64,000 nt of DNA from Paraburkholderia dioscoreae (GTDB lineage: Bacteria; Pseudomonadota; Gammaproteobacteria; Burkholderiales; Burkholderiaceae). Below are positions 27,757 through 35,386 of the stretch, piece after piece. The position numbers and the translations under genes are program-made. Location of the stretch: the NCBI RefSeq assembly GCF_902459535.1, contig NZ_LR699556.1, positions 29,612 to 93,611 of the forward strand, given 5' to 3'. The notes beneath the pieces were generated by a model. The model was given only the letters and a program-made list of their open reading frames with translations, made no database searches and was not told where the DNA came from. Positions within the stretch are counted from its first letter, which is position 1, and every line of letters starts with the position of its first letter.

Positions 27757-28000
27757 GATTTTCTCCAGGCAGCTCAGCGCCTTGGGCGCGGATCAGCGCG
27801 ATCAGTTCGCCGGTCGTGATTTCGAACCGGTATTCGCGGCGGAGCCCGACCTTTCGCTCGTCGATCTCGACGAGCAGCACGCTTTTGCCGTCCCCGCTCG
27901 CCTGCAGGTGCACCGAACGGCAAAGACGACCCGTTTCTGTGTCGCACTGCGTGAGCAGGCCCATCTCTCCACTTGCTCCTCTGACTGCGAGTTGCCCCAT
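27731..28000 (-). CDS. Small conserved protein in operon with recombinase, unknown function
   Basis: 89 residues from the ATG near 28000 (MGQLAVRGASGEMGLLTQCD), chosen because the decayed homologue at 21496-21773 begins at the same point (MVQLAIKRG). The middle is SVHLQASGDGKSVLLVEIDE and the end REYRFEITTGELIALIRAQG. Its 3' end overlaps the recombinase start by 26 bp, so the two are probably co-translated. Having an intact and a broken copy in one window, each near recombination genes, suggests it belongs to the mobile module. I do not recognise a domain. Confidence 0.7.
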   Translation of the reverse strand: MGQLAVRGASGEMGLLTQCDTETGRLCRSVHLQASGDGKSVLLVEIDERKVGLRREYRFEITTGELIALIRAQGAELPGENHVRTVEAS

Positions 28001-28040
28001 GCCATCCCCGAATAAGCTCACCTTAAAGGCAATGACAATA

Positions 28041-28066
28041 CTATTGATAACATATTTTATCAATAG
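28041..28066. promoter_or_regulatory. Palindromic site upstream of the recombinase operon
   Basis: CTATTGATAA and TTATCAATAG are a perfect 10-bp inverted repeat separated by six bases. It is AT-rich and about 40 bp upstream of the small gene's start, so it could be an operator or a recombinase core site. Confidence 0.5.
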
Positions 28067-28801
28067 TAAAATACGTAGGGTGACGTGCGTCAGCGACCCG
28101 AGCACCGCGAAGCGGCCTGATGTCTGTGATGCTCGAAGAGGGGGCAACGTCAATGTGAGAATGAGCCTGGCAGTGGAGCAGATCATAACGACAGCATCAC
28201 CGCCGCAGTCTTTTGGCGCGCTTCGATGTCGAGTTCAGCAGTTAAAACTCCTGGGCGCGCAACACCGCCGAGATGAATGCACACTCTGCTGGTGTCGCAG
28301 GTCCCAAGGTTCTAACTCCATTCACCGTCTCCATTTGCACCAGAGTCTCTCGGCTACTTTTGATGGCCGTCAATTCTCATAAATCAGTGTTTTCTTGGTT
28401 TGAATGAGCCGATTTTTCATTGTGCCCGGAGCCAACATCCCGCATTGAGCCGTTAATTGCCAATGTAAAACGTTTGCGTAAAGAAAGGCTGGCGCGATCT
28501 CGCCGATATTATTGTATCGAGCCCTAACGTGCGTTCGCCAAAATGCAACGCAGAGGTAAAAAGATGTAACGAATTTTCTAGAAAGTCGCGTTAGAATGCG
28601 CAGCGTTGGCATCTTGAGGCACCCTCGCAAATCGAGGCCGCATAAAATCCAGCCGGCAGAGGCAATACCCGATCGGTTTGTTCAGTAATTTTATCAGCAC
28701 CTGAAATCACCGCAAACAAGCGATCGGCCAATACTGGGTGGAACACTAATTCACCCGTCGCACTCAGCCGGCGATTAATATTTAAAAAGAGATTCAGGAC
28801 C
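28067..28801. other. Gap upstream of wecB (leader and promoter region)
   Basis: No coding frame is convincing. GC falls towards the right end (GGCGATTAATATTTAAAAAG near 28772), which suits the promoter/leader of the long polysaccharide operon that starts at 28802. No clear riboswitch or sigma-54 site was recognised. Confidence 0.4.
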
Positions 28802-30016
28802 ATGCCGACGAGGATTCTGTCGATTTTCGGCACGCGGCCGGAGGCCATTAAAATGGCGCCGCTTGTCAAACAACTCGAAGAGAGCCCCGAGATCGAATCG
28901 GTGGTTTGCGTGACAGGCCAACATCAGAAGATGCTCGATCAAGTGCTCGACCTGTTCGAAATCAGGCCGCATCACAATCTCGCGCTGATGACAGGCAATC
29001 AGACACTCAACGGTTTGGTCTCACGCCTGATCGGCTCCGTTGACGAAGTGCTCGCCGCCGTCGCACCCGATCGCGTTCTGGTGCACGGCGACACCACTAC
29101 GGCATCGGCTGCGGCGCTGTCCGCGTTTCACAGGCGCATTCCGATCGGTCACGTAGAAGCAGGGCTGCGCACCGGCAATCTGTTGCAGCCATGGCCGGAA
29201 GAGATGAATCGCCGCATTGTCGATGTGATGAGCGATCTGATGTTCGCGCCCACTGCGGGGTCGAAGGCGAACCTCGTGCGGGAGGCACTGCCCGGCAAGA
29301 TCGTCGTGACCGGCAATACCGTGATCGATGCGCTCAATCTCACCACCGCGCGGATCGATAGCGACGCGGCGCTGCGCACTGAACTTGACGCCCGCCTGCC
29401 ATTTCTCGACGGCGCCCTGCCGGTGCTTCTTGTCACCGGACATCGGCGCGAGAGTTTCGGCGCGGGTCTCGCGAATATCTGCGCGGCGCTCGCCGATCTG
29501 GCCCAGACCAATGCGGTGCAGATCGTCTATCCCGTGCATCTGAATCCGAACGTGCGCGGCCCGGTGCAGAACAGCCTCGGCCGCGCGCGCAACGTGCATC
29601 TGATCGAGCCGCTGGATTATCTCGGTTTCGTGCGTCTGATGCAGCGCGCCTCGATCATTCTCACAGACTCGGGCGGCGTGCAGGAAGAAGCGCCTGCGCT
29701 CGGCAAGCCGGTGCTGGTGATGCGGGAGATCACCGAGCGGCCGGAAGCGGTCGCGGCGGGCACGGTGCGCCTCGTCGGCACGCAGCGCGAAGCGATCGTG
29801 CGGGCGGTGACCGGTCTGCTCGAGGATGCGCACCAGCGCGACGGCTTCGCGCAGCGCATCAATCCTTATGGCGACGGTCACGCGTCCCGGCGCATCGTCG
29901 CGGCATTGACGGGCCGCCCCTACGTGGAATTCGACGCAGCGGCCTCTCAGGCAAGCAGCCCGGACCGCAGCGGTCACGCGCTTTCGCAGGAGGCTGTCGA
30001 CGCGGCGCTGCCGTGA
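28802..30016 (+). CDS. wecB: UDP-N-acetylglucosamine 2-epimerase (non-hydrolysing)
   Basis: 404 residues with all landmarks of WecB: IFGTRPEAIKMAPL (residues 8-21), VCVTGQHQKMLDQVLDLFEI, VLVHGDTTTASAAALSAF, GHVEAGLRTGNLLQPWPEEM, VTGHRRESFGAGL and LTDSGGVQEEAPALGKPVLV. The Asp, two Glu and His expected for catalysis are present. It converts UDP-GlcNAc to UDP-ManNAc in the cytoplasm. It is the first gene of an operon with bcsB-like, nfrB and nfrA genes. In E. coli WecB supplies UDP-ManNAc to the NfrA/NfrB polysaccharide pathway, so this is probably the dedicated donor supply. The C-terminal 25 residues are longer than usual. Confidence 0.93.
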   Translation: MPTRILSIFGTRPEAIKMAPLVKQLEESPEIESVVCVTGQHQKMLDQVLDLFEIRPHHNLALMTGNQTLNGLVSRLIGSVDEVLAAVAPDRVLVHGDTTTASAAALSAFHRRIPIGHVEAGLRTGNLLQPWPEEMNRRIVDVMSDLMFAPTAGSKANLVREALPGKIVVTGNTVIDALNLTTARIDSDAALRTELDARLPFLDGALPVLLVTGHRRESFGAGLANICAALADLAQTNAVQIVYPVHLNPNVRGPVQNSLGRARNVHLIEPLDYLGFVRLMQRASIILTDSGGVQEEAPALGKPVLVMREITERPEAVAAGTVRLVGTQREAIVRAVTGLLEDAHQRDGFAQRINPYGDGHASRRIVAALTGRPYVEFDAAASQASSPDRSGHALSQEAVDAALP

Positions 30017-30077
30017 AATCCGCCGCAACGCGACTTATTCCCGTGCTCCGCAAGGCGGCGTTTAAAGACTGCGGGTC

Positions 30078-30111
30078 AGCCGGATCCGATCCCCTCGGGA
30101 CCGATCCGGCT
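30078..30111 (+). terminator. Hairpin between wecB and bcsB-like gene
   Basis: AGCCGGATC and GATCCGGCT form a 9-bp stem with a 16-base loop. No T run follows, so it is more likely a processing or attenuation hairpin than a full terminator. Confidence 0.4.
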
Positions 30112-30171
30112 GTCCGGCAACGCCCTCGTGGTGCTTACTCCTTTCAGCTGCTTCGCTTCATCTTTTAGACG

Positions 30172-32427
30172 ATGGTGACTTTTGCTCCTGTTTTGCATGT
30201 TGTACGCCGTGCAAGTGCCCGCCGTGCCCATGCGCTTTACTCCCGTTCCGCCGCCGTGTCCGTCGCGCTGTGCTGCGCACTCGCTGGCTGGGCCGGCGCT
30301 GCTCGCGCGCAAGGTGACAGCTTCGCCGTCGCGCTGGCGAACGCCGGTGATACCGTCACTAGCCGGTCGGTCGCGCTGACCCGTCTCGGCATTCGCGACG
30401 TCAGCACGCTCGACGCGCCCGACAGCCGCCGCGAGTATTACTTCCCGGTGCCGGCCGGCGTCCCGGTGAGCGACGCGCAGTTGCAACTCGACGCCAACTA
30501 TCTGCGCGGCGACGGCGGTCGCACCACGATGCTGGTCACCATCGACGGCGCGCCGGCCCAGGCTCGCGCGTTCACGCAGCCGCAAGGCGATGCCGCGGCG
30601 ACACTGGCGGTCAGCGGTGAGCCGCGCCCGAGCGGTTATGTGCGCATCGGGCTCGGCTGGGCGTCCGTCATCAACGACGTGGTGTGCGCCGATCAGACCG
30701 CGATCGGCAACCTGCTGCGGGTGGCGCCGACGACCCATCTGAGCTATCGCTATGACACCCGCGAAGTCAAGGATCTGCGTACCGCGTGGACCGGACTGCC
30801 GCCGACTCCGGTGATCGCGATTGCCGGCAAGCACGTCGGCGCGACGAGCTACGACACGGCATGGCGGGTCGCCGCGCTGATGCAGCGCGACGGCCGCGAG
30901 CCTGTGGTGCAAGGCTGGGCGAAAGTGGGCGACACCGTCGAACTCGGCGCGCTCGACGTGCCTGCGCCGTTGCGAGCGCTGCCCGCGTTCGCCGCGCTGG
31001 CGGCGGGCGGCAGCCATCGGCTGGCCGATCCCGCCGAACTCGGCGCGTTGCTGGTGGCGGCACCGGGGCGCGTGATGCCGGCCGATGTGATCGTCGCGGA
31101 CGACGCGTTGCGCGCCGCGGTGAACGCGTCCCTCGACGCCTTGCAGGCCCAGGCGGCAGGTGTCTCGGCGAGCGCAGCCGATGCTTTTGCGATGTGGCGC
31201 AAAACCACCATGACGCCGCTGGTGGCGCCGCTCTCCGCCGGTGAAGCGCGGCTTGTGCATCTCGCCGGTCAGGCGTCGATCGTGGTCGGCGACAGTAAGG
31301 CTGTGAGTCTGCTGGCGCAGGTCTGGCGGCCGATCAACGTGTCGAACCAACTGGTGGTGCACGAGATCGACAGTGCCGCCAACGGCAAGTCGGATGTTGT
31401 GGCGCTGGCCGCGCTGGGCGGCGAACCGCGCACCGTCGAAGTCTTGCGCGAGGCGTCGTGGACCGCGGCGTTCGATCTGGGCGCGGTGGCCAGCGGCGGC
31501 CGTTTGCCCGCCGACGTCGTGCTCGATCTGGCCGGTACGCCGAATACGCATGGCTCGGCCGTGGTGGCCTCGGTGTATTTTAACGACGTGCTGATCGGCG
31601 CCAAGCTACTCGGCACCGAAGGGCGCGCACAGCAGGTCGTCGCTCATATTCCGCGGTTCGCGCTGGCGGCCCGCAATCAGTTGCGCGTGACTTTCCAGCG
31701 CCAGTCAGACGCCGGCTGCGCGACCAATCAGGGTTATCCGGTCGAGGTGTTGCCGAGCAGCCATCTGACGCTGGTAAAGGCCGAAGGCGACGCCAATTTT
31801 GCCGGCATGGTAGCGCGCTTCGCTTCCAGCGCGAGGGTGATCGTGCCGGCCTCGTATCTGGCCGATGCCTTCGAGACGTTGCCGCGGGTCGCGCGGCTGG
31901 CCGACGCTACTGGCGTCGCGCCGCAACGCGCGGTGCTGACGGTGGCGCCCGACGGCCAGAACGTCGCGCCAACCGGTCCTTTCCTCGCCCTCGATGTGCC
32001 GTTGGCGGAGCCGAAATCGCACGTGCGCGTGACAGACAACGGCCTGACAATTCTCGGTCCTGACGAGCGCACGCTCTATGACGTGAGCGGCATCGCGAAT
32101 CTGACCGGCGTCGGCGTGATCGATGTCGAGCACTCGGGAAGCACGGCCGGGGTTGTGTATCGCAGCATCGGCGCGCGCGCGCCGGTGTTGCCGGTGGCGT
32201 TGCAGCTGGCGCGCGGCGATGTCGCGGTGGTGGACGGCAGCGGGGTGCTGCGCCAGCTCGACACCGTGCACGCGGGCGGCGTCGAACTCGGCGACAGCGG
32301 CGCGCCGTGGACCCGCGACTGGCTCACGTGGGTGATCCCGGCCGCGCTGGTGAGCGTGTTCGTGGTGGTGCTGCTGTTCGCCGGCTATACGCGCCGTCGC
32401 AAGCAGCGCAAACAGGGCGGCGAGTGA
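30172..32427 (+). CDS. BcsB-like periplasmic polysaccharide synthase subunit
   Basis: 751 residues. An N-terminal signal sequence (AAVSVALCCALAGWAGAARA) is followed by a long periplasmic part with repeated carbohydrate-binding-like and flavodoxin-like modules, as in BcsB (RREYYFPVPAGVPVSDAQLQ; LRVTFQRQSDAGCATNQGYP; PSSHLTLVKAEGDANFAGM). One C-terminal transmembrane helix (WVIPAALVSVFVVVLLFAGY) precedes a short basic tail. BcsB guides nascent cellulose across the periplasm and contacts the synthase through its tail anchor. Here the partner is the NfrB-type glycosyltransferase, whose GTG start overlaps this gene's stop by GTGA. Family membership is supported by layout and scattered motifs. Confidence 0.75.
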   Translation: MVTFAPVLHVVRRASARRAHALYSRSAAVSVALCCALAGWAGAARAQGDSFAVALANAGDTVTSRSVALTRLGIRDVSTLDAPDSRREYYFPVPAGVPVSDAQLQLDANYLRGDGGRTTMLVTIDGAPAQARAFTQPQGDAAATLAVSGEPRPSGYVRIGLGWASVINDVVCADQTAIGNLLRVAPTTHLSYRYDTREVKDLRTAWTGLPPTPVIAIAGKHVGATSYDTAWRVAALMQRDGREPVVQGWAKVGDTVELGALDVPAPLRALPAFAALAAGGSHRLADPAELGALLVAAPGRVMPADVIVADDALRAAVNASLDALQAQAAGVSASAADAFAMWRKTTMTPLVAPLSAGEARLVHLAGQASIVVGDSKAVSLLAQVWRPINVSNQLVVHEIDSAANGKSDVVALAALGGEPRTVEVLREASWTAAFDLGAVASGGRLPADVVLDLAGTPNTHGSAVVASVYFNDVLIGAKLLGTEGRAQQVVAHIPRFALAARNQLRVTFQRQSDAGCATNQGYPVEVLPSSHLTLVKAEGDANFAGMVARFASSARVIVPASYLADAFETLPRVARLADATGVAPQRAVLTVAPDGQNVAPTGPFLALDVPLAEPKSHVRVTDNGLTILGPDERTLYDVSGIANLTGVGVIDVEHSGSTAGVVYRSIGARAPVLPVALQLARGDVAVVDGSGVLRQLDTVHAGGVELGDSGAPWTRDWLTWVIPAALVSVFVVVLLFAGYTRRRKQRKQGGE

Positions 32428-34565
32428 GCCTGCGCGTCATGGATCTGCATCTGGGTTACTACGCGGCGCAGTACTACGAATTGCTCCAATATTGCGCGGG
32501 CGTCATTGCCGTGCTGATTCTGCTGTCGAGCGTCGACGACCTGGTCATCGACGCATGGTACTGGGTGCGTGAAGCCTACCGTGCGTACACCATCAAACGC
32601 GTGCACCGGCCGCTGACCACCGAGCAGTTGCGCGCCCGCGAGGAGCAGCCGATTGCGATCATGGTGCCGGCGTGGCTCGAATACGACGTGATCGCGGCGA
32701 TGGTCGAGGACATGGTGCGGGTGCTCGACTACCGCAACTACGTCGTGTTTGTCGGCACCTATCAGAACGATGTGCGGACCATCGCCGAAGTGGAGCGCAT
32801 GCGGCGCCGCTACAAGCAGTTGCGGCGAGTCGAAGTGCCGCATGACGGTCCGACCTGCAAGGCGGACTGCCTGAACTGGGTGATCCAGGCGATCTTCAAG
32901 TACGAACAGGAAGCTCGCATCGAATTCGCCGGCGTGGTGCTGCACGATAGTGAGGACATGCTGCATCCGATCGAGCTGAAGTTCTTCAACTATCTGTTGC
33001 CGCGCAAGGACATGATCCAGCTGCCGGTGGCGTCGCTGGAACGGCACTGGTACGAGCTGGTGGCGGGCACCTATATGGACGAATTCGCCGAGTGGCACGC
33101 GAAGGATCTGGTGGTGCGCGAGAGCATGGTCGGCTCGGTGCCGTCCGCCGGCGTGGGCACCTGTTTCTCGCGGCGCGCGTTGCTGGCGCTGATCGAGACT
33201 ACTGGCAACCAGCCGTTCAACACCGACAGCCTCACGGAAGACTACGACGTCGGTGCGCGGCTTGGCAAACTTGGCATGCAATCGATTTTCGCGCGGTTTC
33301 CGGTGCAGTTCCGCTCACGCCGTGCGAGCTGGTTTGGCCTCGGTAAGGATCGTGAGGTCACCGTGACGATGCCGTTGTGCGTGCGCGAATTCTTTCCCGA
33401 TACGCTGCGCACCGCGTACCGGCAGCGCGCCCGCTGGGCGCTGGGTATCGGTTTGCAGGGTTGGCAGCAGACCGGCTGGAGCGGCTCGTTCGCGAACCGC
33501 TATCTGTTGTTCCGTGACCGCAAGGGGATTGTCACGGCGTTTGTCGGCATGATGGCTTATGCGCTGGTGCTGCAATTCCTAGCGTTCATGGTCGCCGATG
33601 CGCTGGGCCTGTCCGGCGAAATCCCGCCGTCACCCTTCATCGACACCCGCTGGTTGCATGTCGTGCTGTTGCTGAATGCGATCGCGGTGGTGCTGCGCGT
33701 CGTGCAGCGCTGCTATTTCGTGACCCGGCTCTATGGCTGGGAGCACGGGCTGATGGCGATCCCGCGGATGGTGGTGGGTAACTTCATCAACTTCCTCGCG
33801 GTGTCGCGCGCATGGCGCATGTTTTTGGGCCATCTGGTGACCGGTAAACGGCTCGCGTGGGACAAGACCATGCATGACTTTCCGTCGGTGGACGGTTTGA
33901 TGGGCGGGCGCCGCCAGCGCTTGGGCGAACTGCTGCTGTCGTGGCAGGCGATCGACGAAAACCAGCTGGCCGCCGCGCTCGGAGACGAACATGCCCGCGA
34001 AGCGCCGCTTGGCCGCGTGCTGATGGCCAAGGGCTGGCTGGACGAGGAAACCCTCGCCGAAGCGATTGCGTTCCAGTCCGATCTACCGCGCGCTGCGCTC
34101 GACCCTGTGCAACTGCGCACCGACCGGGCGCGCTTGCCGTTCGAAGTGGCGATCCGTCATCGCGTGCTCGCGCAAGGCAAGGACGGCGACGGCCGGGCGA
34201 TTCTGCTGGCGGCCAGCCCGCTCGGCGACGAGGTGCTCGCGGAACTGGCGCAGGCGCTCGGCCAGCCGGTGACTCAGCAGATCGTGCGCGAAAGCGAAAT
34301 CGCCACTGGCCTGCGGGTGCTGCGCGGCGAGCAGGAAGCCTTGGCGGTGGGCGCCGCGCGCGTGCCGTTGATCGGCGATTTACTGATCGAACTGGGCCAC
34401 GTCACGCGCGAACGCTTCAACGAGGCGCTGCAGTTGTACCGGCCGGATCTCGACGGCCGGATCGGCGACTTCATGATGACGCGCGGCGTGATTACTGCTG
34501 TCGCATTGAATGCCGCGATTCAGGCCCAGGCCCGTGCGCGTCAAAGCGGAGCGCTCGTCACATGA
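32424..34565 (+). CDS. nfrB: NfrB-type membrane glycosyltransferase with c-di-GMP-binding MshEN domains
   Basis: 713 residues if it starts at GTG 32424 (GTGA overlap, as in the next genes); ATG 32439 is the alternative. A GT2 domain lies in about residues 70-350, with HDSEDMLHP (acidic donor motif) and RQRARWALG (QxxRW motif), between transmembrane helices at the N-terminus (AGVIAVLILLSSVDDLVIDA) and in the middle (AFVGMMAYALVLQFLAFMVA). The C-terminal 220 residues carry tandem MshEN-type repeats (RLGELLLSWQAIDENQLAAA; LGRVLMAKGWLDEETLAEAI; IGDLLIELGHVTRERFNEAL; IGDFMMTRGVITAVALNAAI). In E. coli NfrB this region makes synthesis depend on c-di-GMP. Confidence 0.92.
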   Translation: MSLRVMDLHLGYYAAQYYELLQYCAGVIAVLILLSSVDDLVIDAWYWVREAYRAYTIKRVHRPLTTEQLRAREEQPIAIMVPAWLEYDVIAAMVEDMVRVLDYRNYVVFVGTYQNDVRTIAEVERMRRRYKQLRRVEVPHDGPTCKADCLNWVIQAIFKYEQEARIEFAGVVLHDSEDMLHPIELKFFNYLLPRKDMIQLPVASLERHWYELVAGTYMDEFAEWHAKDLVVRESMVGSVPSAGVGTCFSRRALLALIETTGNQPFNTDSLTEDYDVGARLGKLGMQSIFARFPVQFRSRRASWFGLGKDREVTVTMPLCVREFFPDTLRTAYRQRARWALGIGLQGWQQTGWSGSFANRYLLFRDRKGIVTAFVGMMAYALVLQFLAFMVADALGLSGEIPPSPFIDTRWLHVVLLLNAIAVVLRVVQRCYFVTRLYGWEHGLMAIPRMVVGNFINFLAVSRAWRMFLGHLVTGKRLAWDKTMHDFPSVDGLMGGRRQRLGELLLSWQAIDENQLAAALGDEHAREAPLGRVLMAKGWLDEETLAEAIAFQSDLPRAALDPVQLRTDRARLPFEVAIRHRVLAQGKDGDGRAILLAASPLGDEVLAELAQALGQPVTQQIVRESEIATGLRVLRGEQEALAVGAARVPLIGDLLIELGHVTRERFNEALQLYRPDLDGRIGDFMMTRGVITAVALNAAIQAQARARQSGALVT

Positions 34566-35386
34566 GGCAGGCCGGCGTTCTTGCGCGCGGCTTTGCCGCG
34601 CTGTGCCTGGCGGCGCTCGCCGGCTGCCAGTCGCAGCCGGCGTCGGAAGGCATCGTGTGGCAGATCGATAACCAGCATAACGAGCCACACGGCGACTGGA
34701 ACCGGCTGGGCGTCACTGATCTGCTGATCCAGTGGACCGCGGTCGACGACACGGCCTTCGTGAGCGGTACGACGCTGCGCGAAGCGCAGCGGCTGCCGGA
34801 CTGGCGACGCATTGCCGCCGAGCCGTGGGCGAATTCCGTGTTGGTCGGCCTCGCGGGACGTTTCGATGAACGGGCTGCGCGCGCCAATGCCACGCAACTC
34901 GTCGAGCAGTCGCTGCAACTGGTGGCCGCGGCACCGCCGCTGCACATCGAGGGCTGGTACTTCCCCGTCGAGGTGGACCCGAGCTGGCAGGACGCGCGGA
35001 GTCTCGCGCCCCTGCTCGAACGCTTGCCGCGGCCGCTCTGGATCAGTGTGTACGACCGCTCGAACATCGGCGGCAAGGCGCTTGCCGACTGGCTCGATAG
35101 CTGGTTGCCGCATGACGTCGGCGTGCTGTTCCAGGACGGCGTGGGCGTTTATGCGCGCGAGCCGCGGGTGGCGCGGGATTACGCGGACGCGCTGGCGGTA
35201 ACGCTCGGCAAGGCGCGCGTGCGCGTCATCGCCGAAGTCTTCCGGCCCGGCCCGAACCAGACCTTCCGTAGCGCGACGGCCGCCGAACTCATGCCTCAAC
35301 TCAAGGCGTATCACGGCTACCGAACCTATCTTTTTGACGGACCTCACTACGTGTCACCCGAACTTGTGGAAGAGCTGCTGAAGTGA
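34562..35386 (+). CDS. Lipoprotein of the nfr operon, glycoside-hydrolase-like
   Basis: 274 residues from ATG 34562, overlapping nfrB by ATGA. The N-terminus is a lipoprotein signal (FAALCLAALAGCQSQ, lipidated Cys near residue 22). The mature part looks like a TIM-barrel-type protein with strand-end motifs such as LGVTDLLIQWTAVDD, LHIEGWYFPVEVDPSW, PLWISVYDRSNIGGKALADW and VGVLFQDGVGV. Such proteins in exopolysaccharide operons often trim or bind the product in the periplasm. The E. coli nfrA-nfrB locus also has a small periplasmic protein gene (ybcH); whether this is its counterpart was not tested. Its stop overlaps the next GTG start. Confidence 0.7.
   Translation: MRQAGVLARGFAALCLAALAGCQSQPASEGIVWQIDNQHNEPHGDWNRLGVTDLLIQWTAVDDTAFVSGTTLREAQRLPDWRRIAAEPWANSVLVGLAGRFDERAARANATQLVEQSLQLVAAAPPLHIEGWYFPVEVDPSWQDARSLAPLLERLPRPLWISVYDRSNIGGKALADWLDSWLPHDVGVLFQDGVGVYAREPRVARDYADALAVTLGKARVRVIAEVFRPGPNQTFRSATAAELMPQLKAYHGYRTYLFDGPHYVSPELVEELLK

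Noticed and set aside
30076..31551. 491-codon minus-strand frame
   Set aside because: Antisense to the bcsB-like gene; composition (Arg, His, Gln) is typical of a shadow frame.
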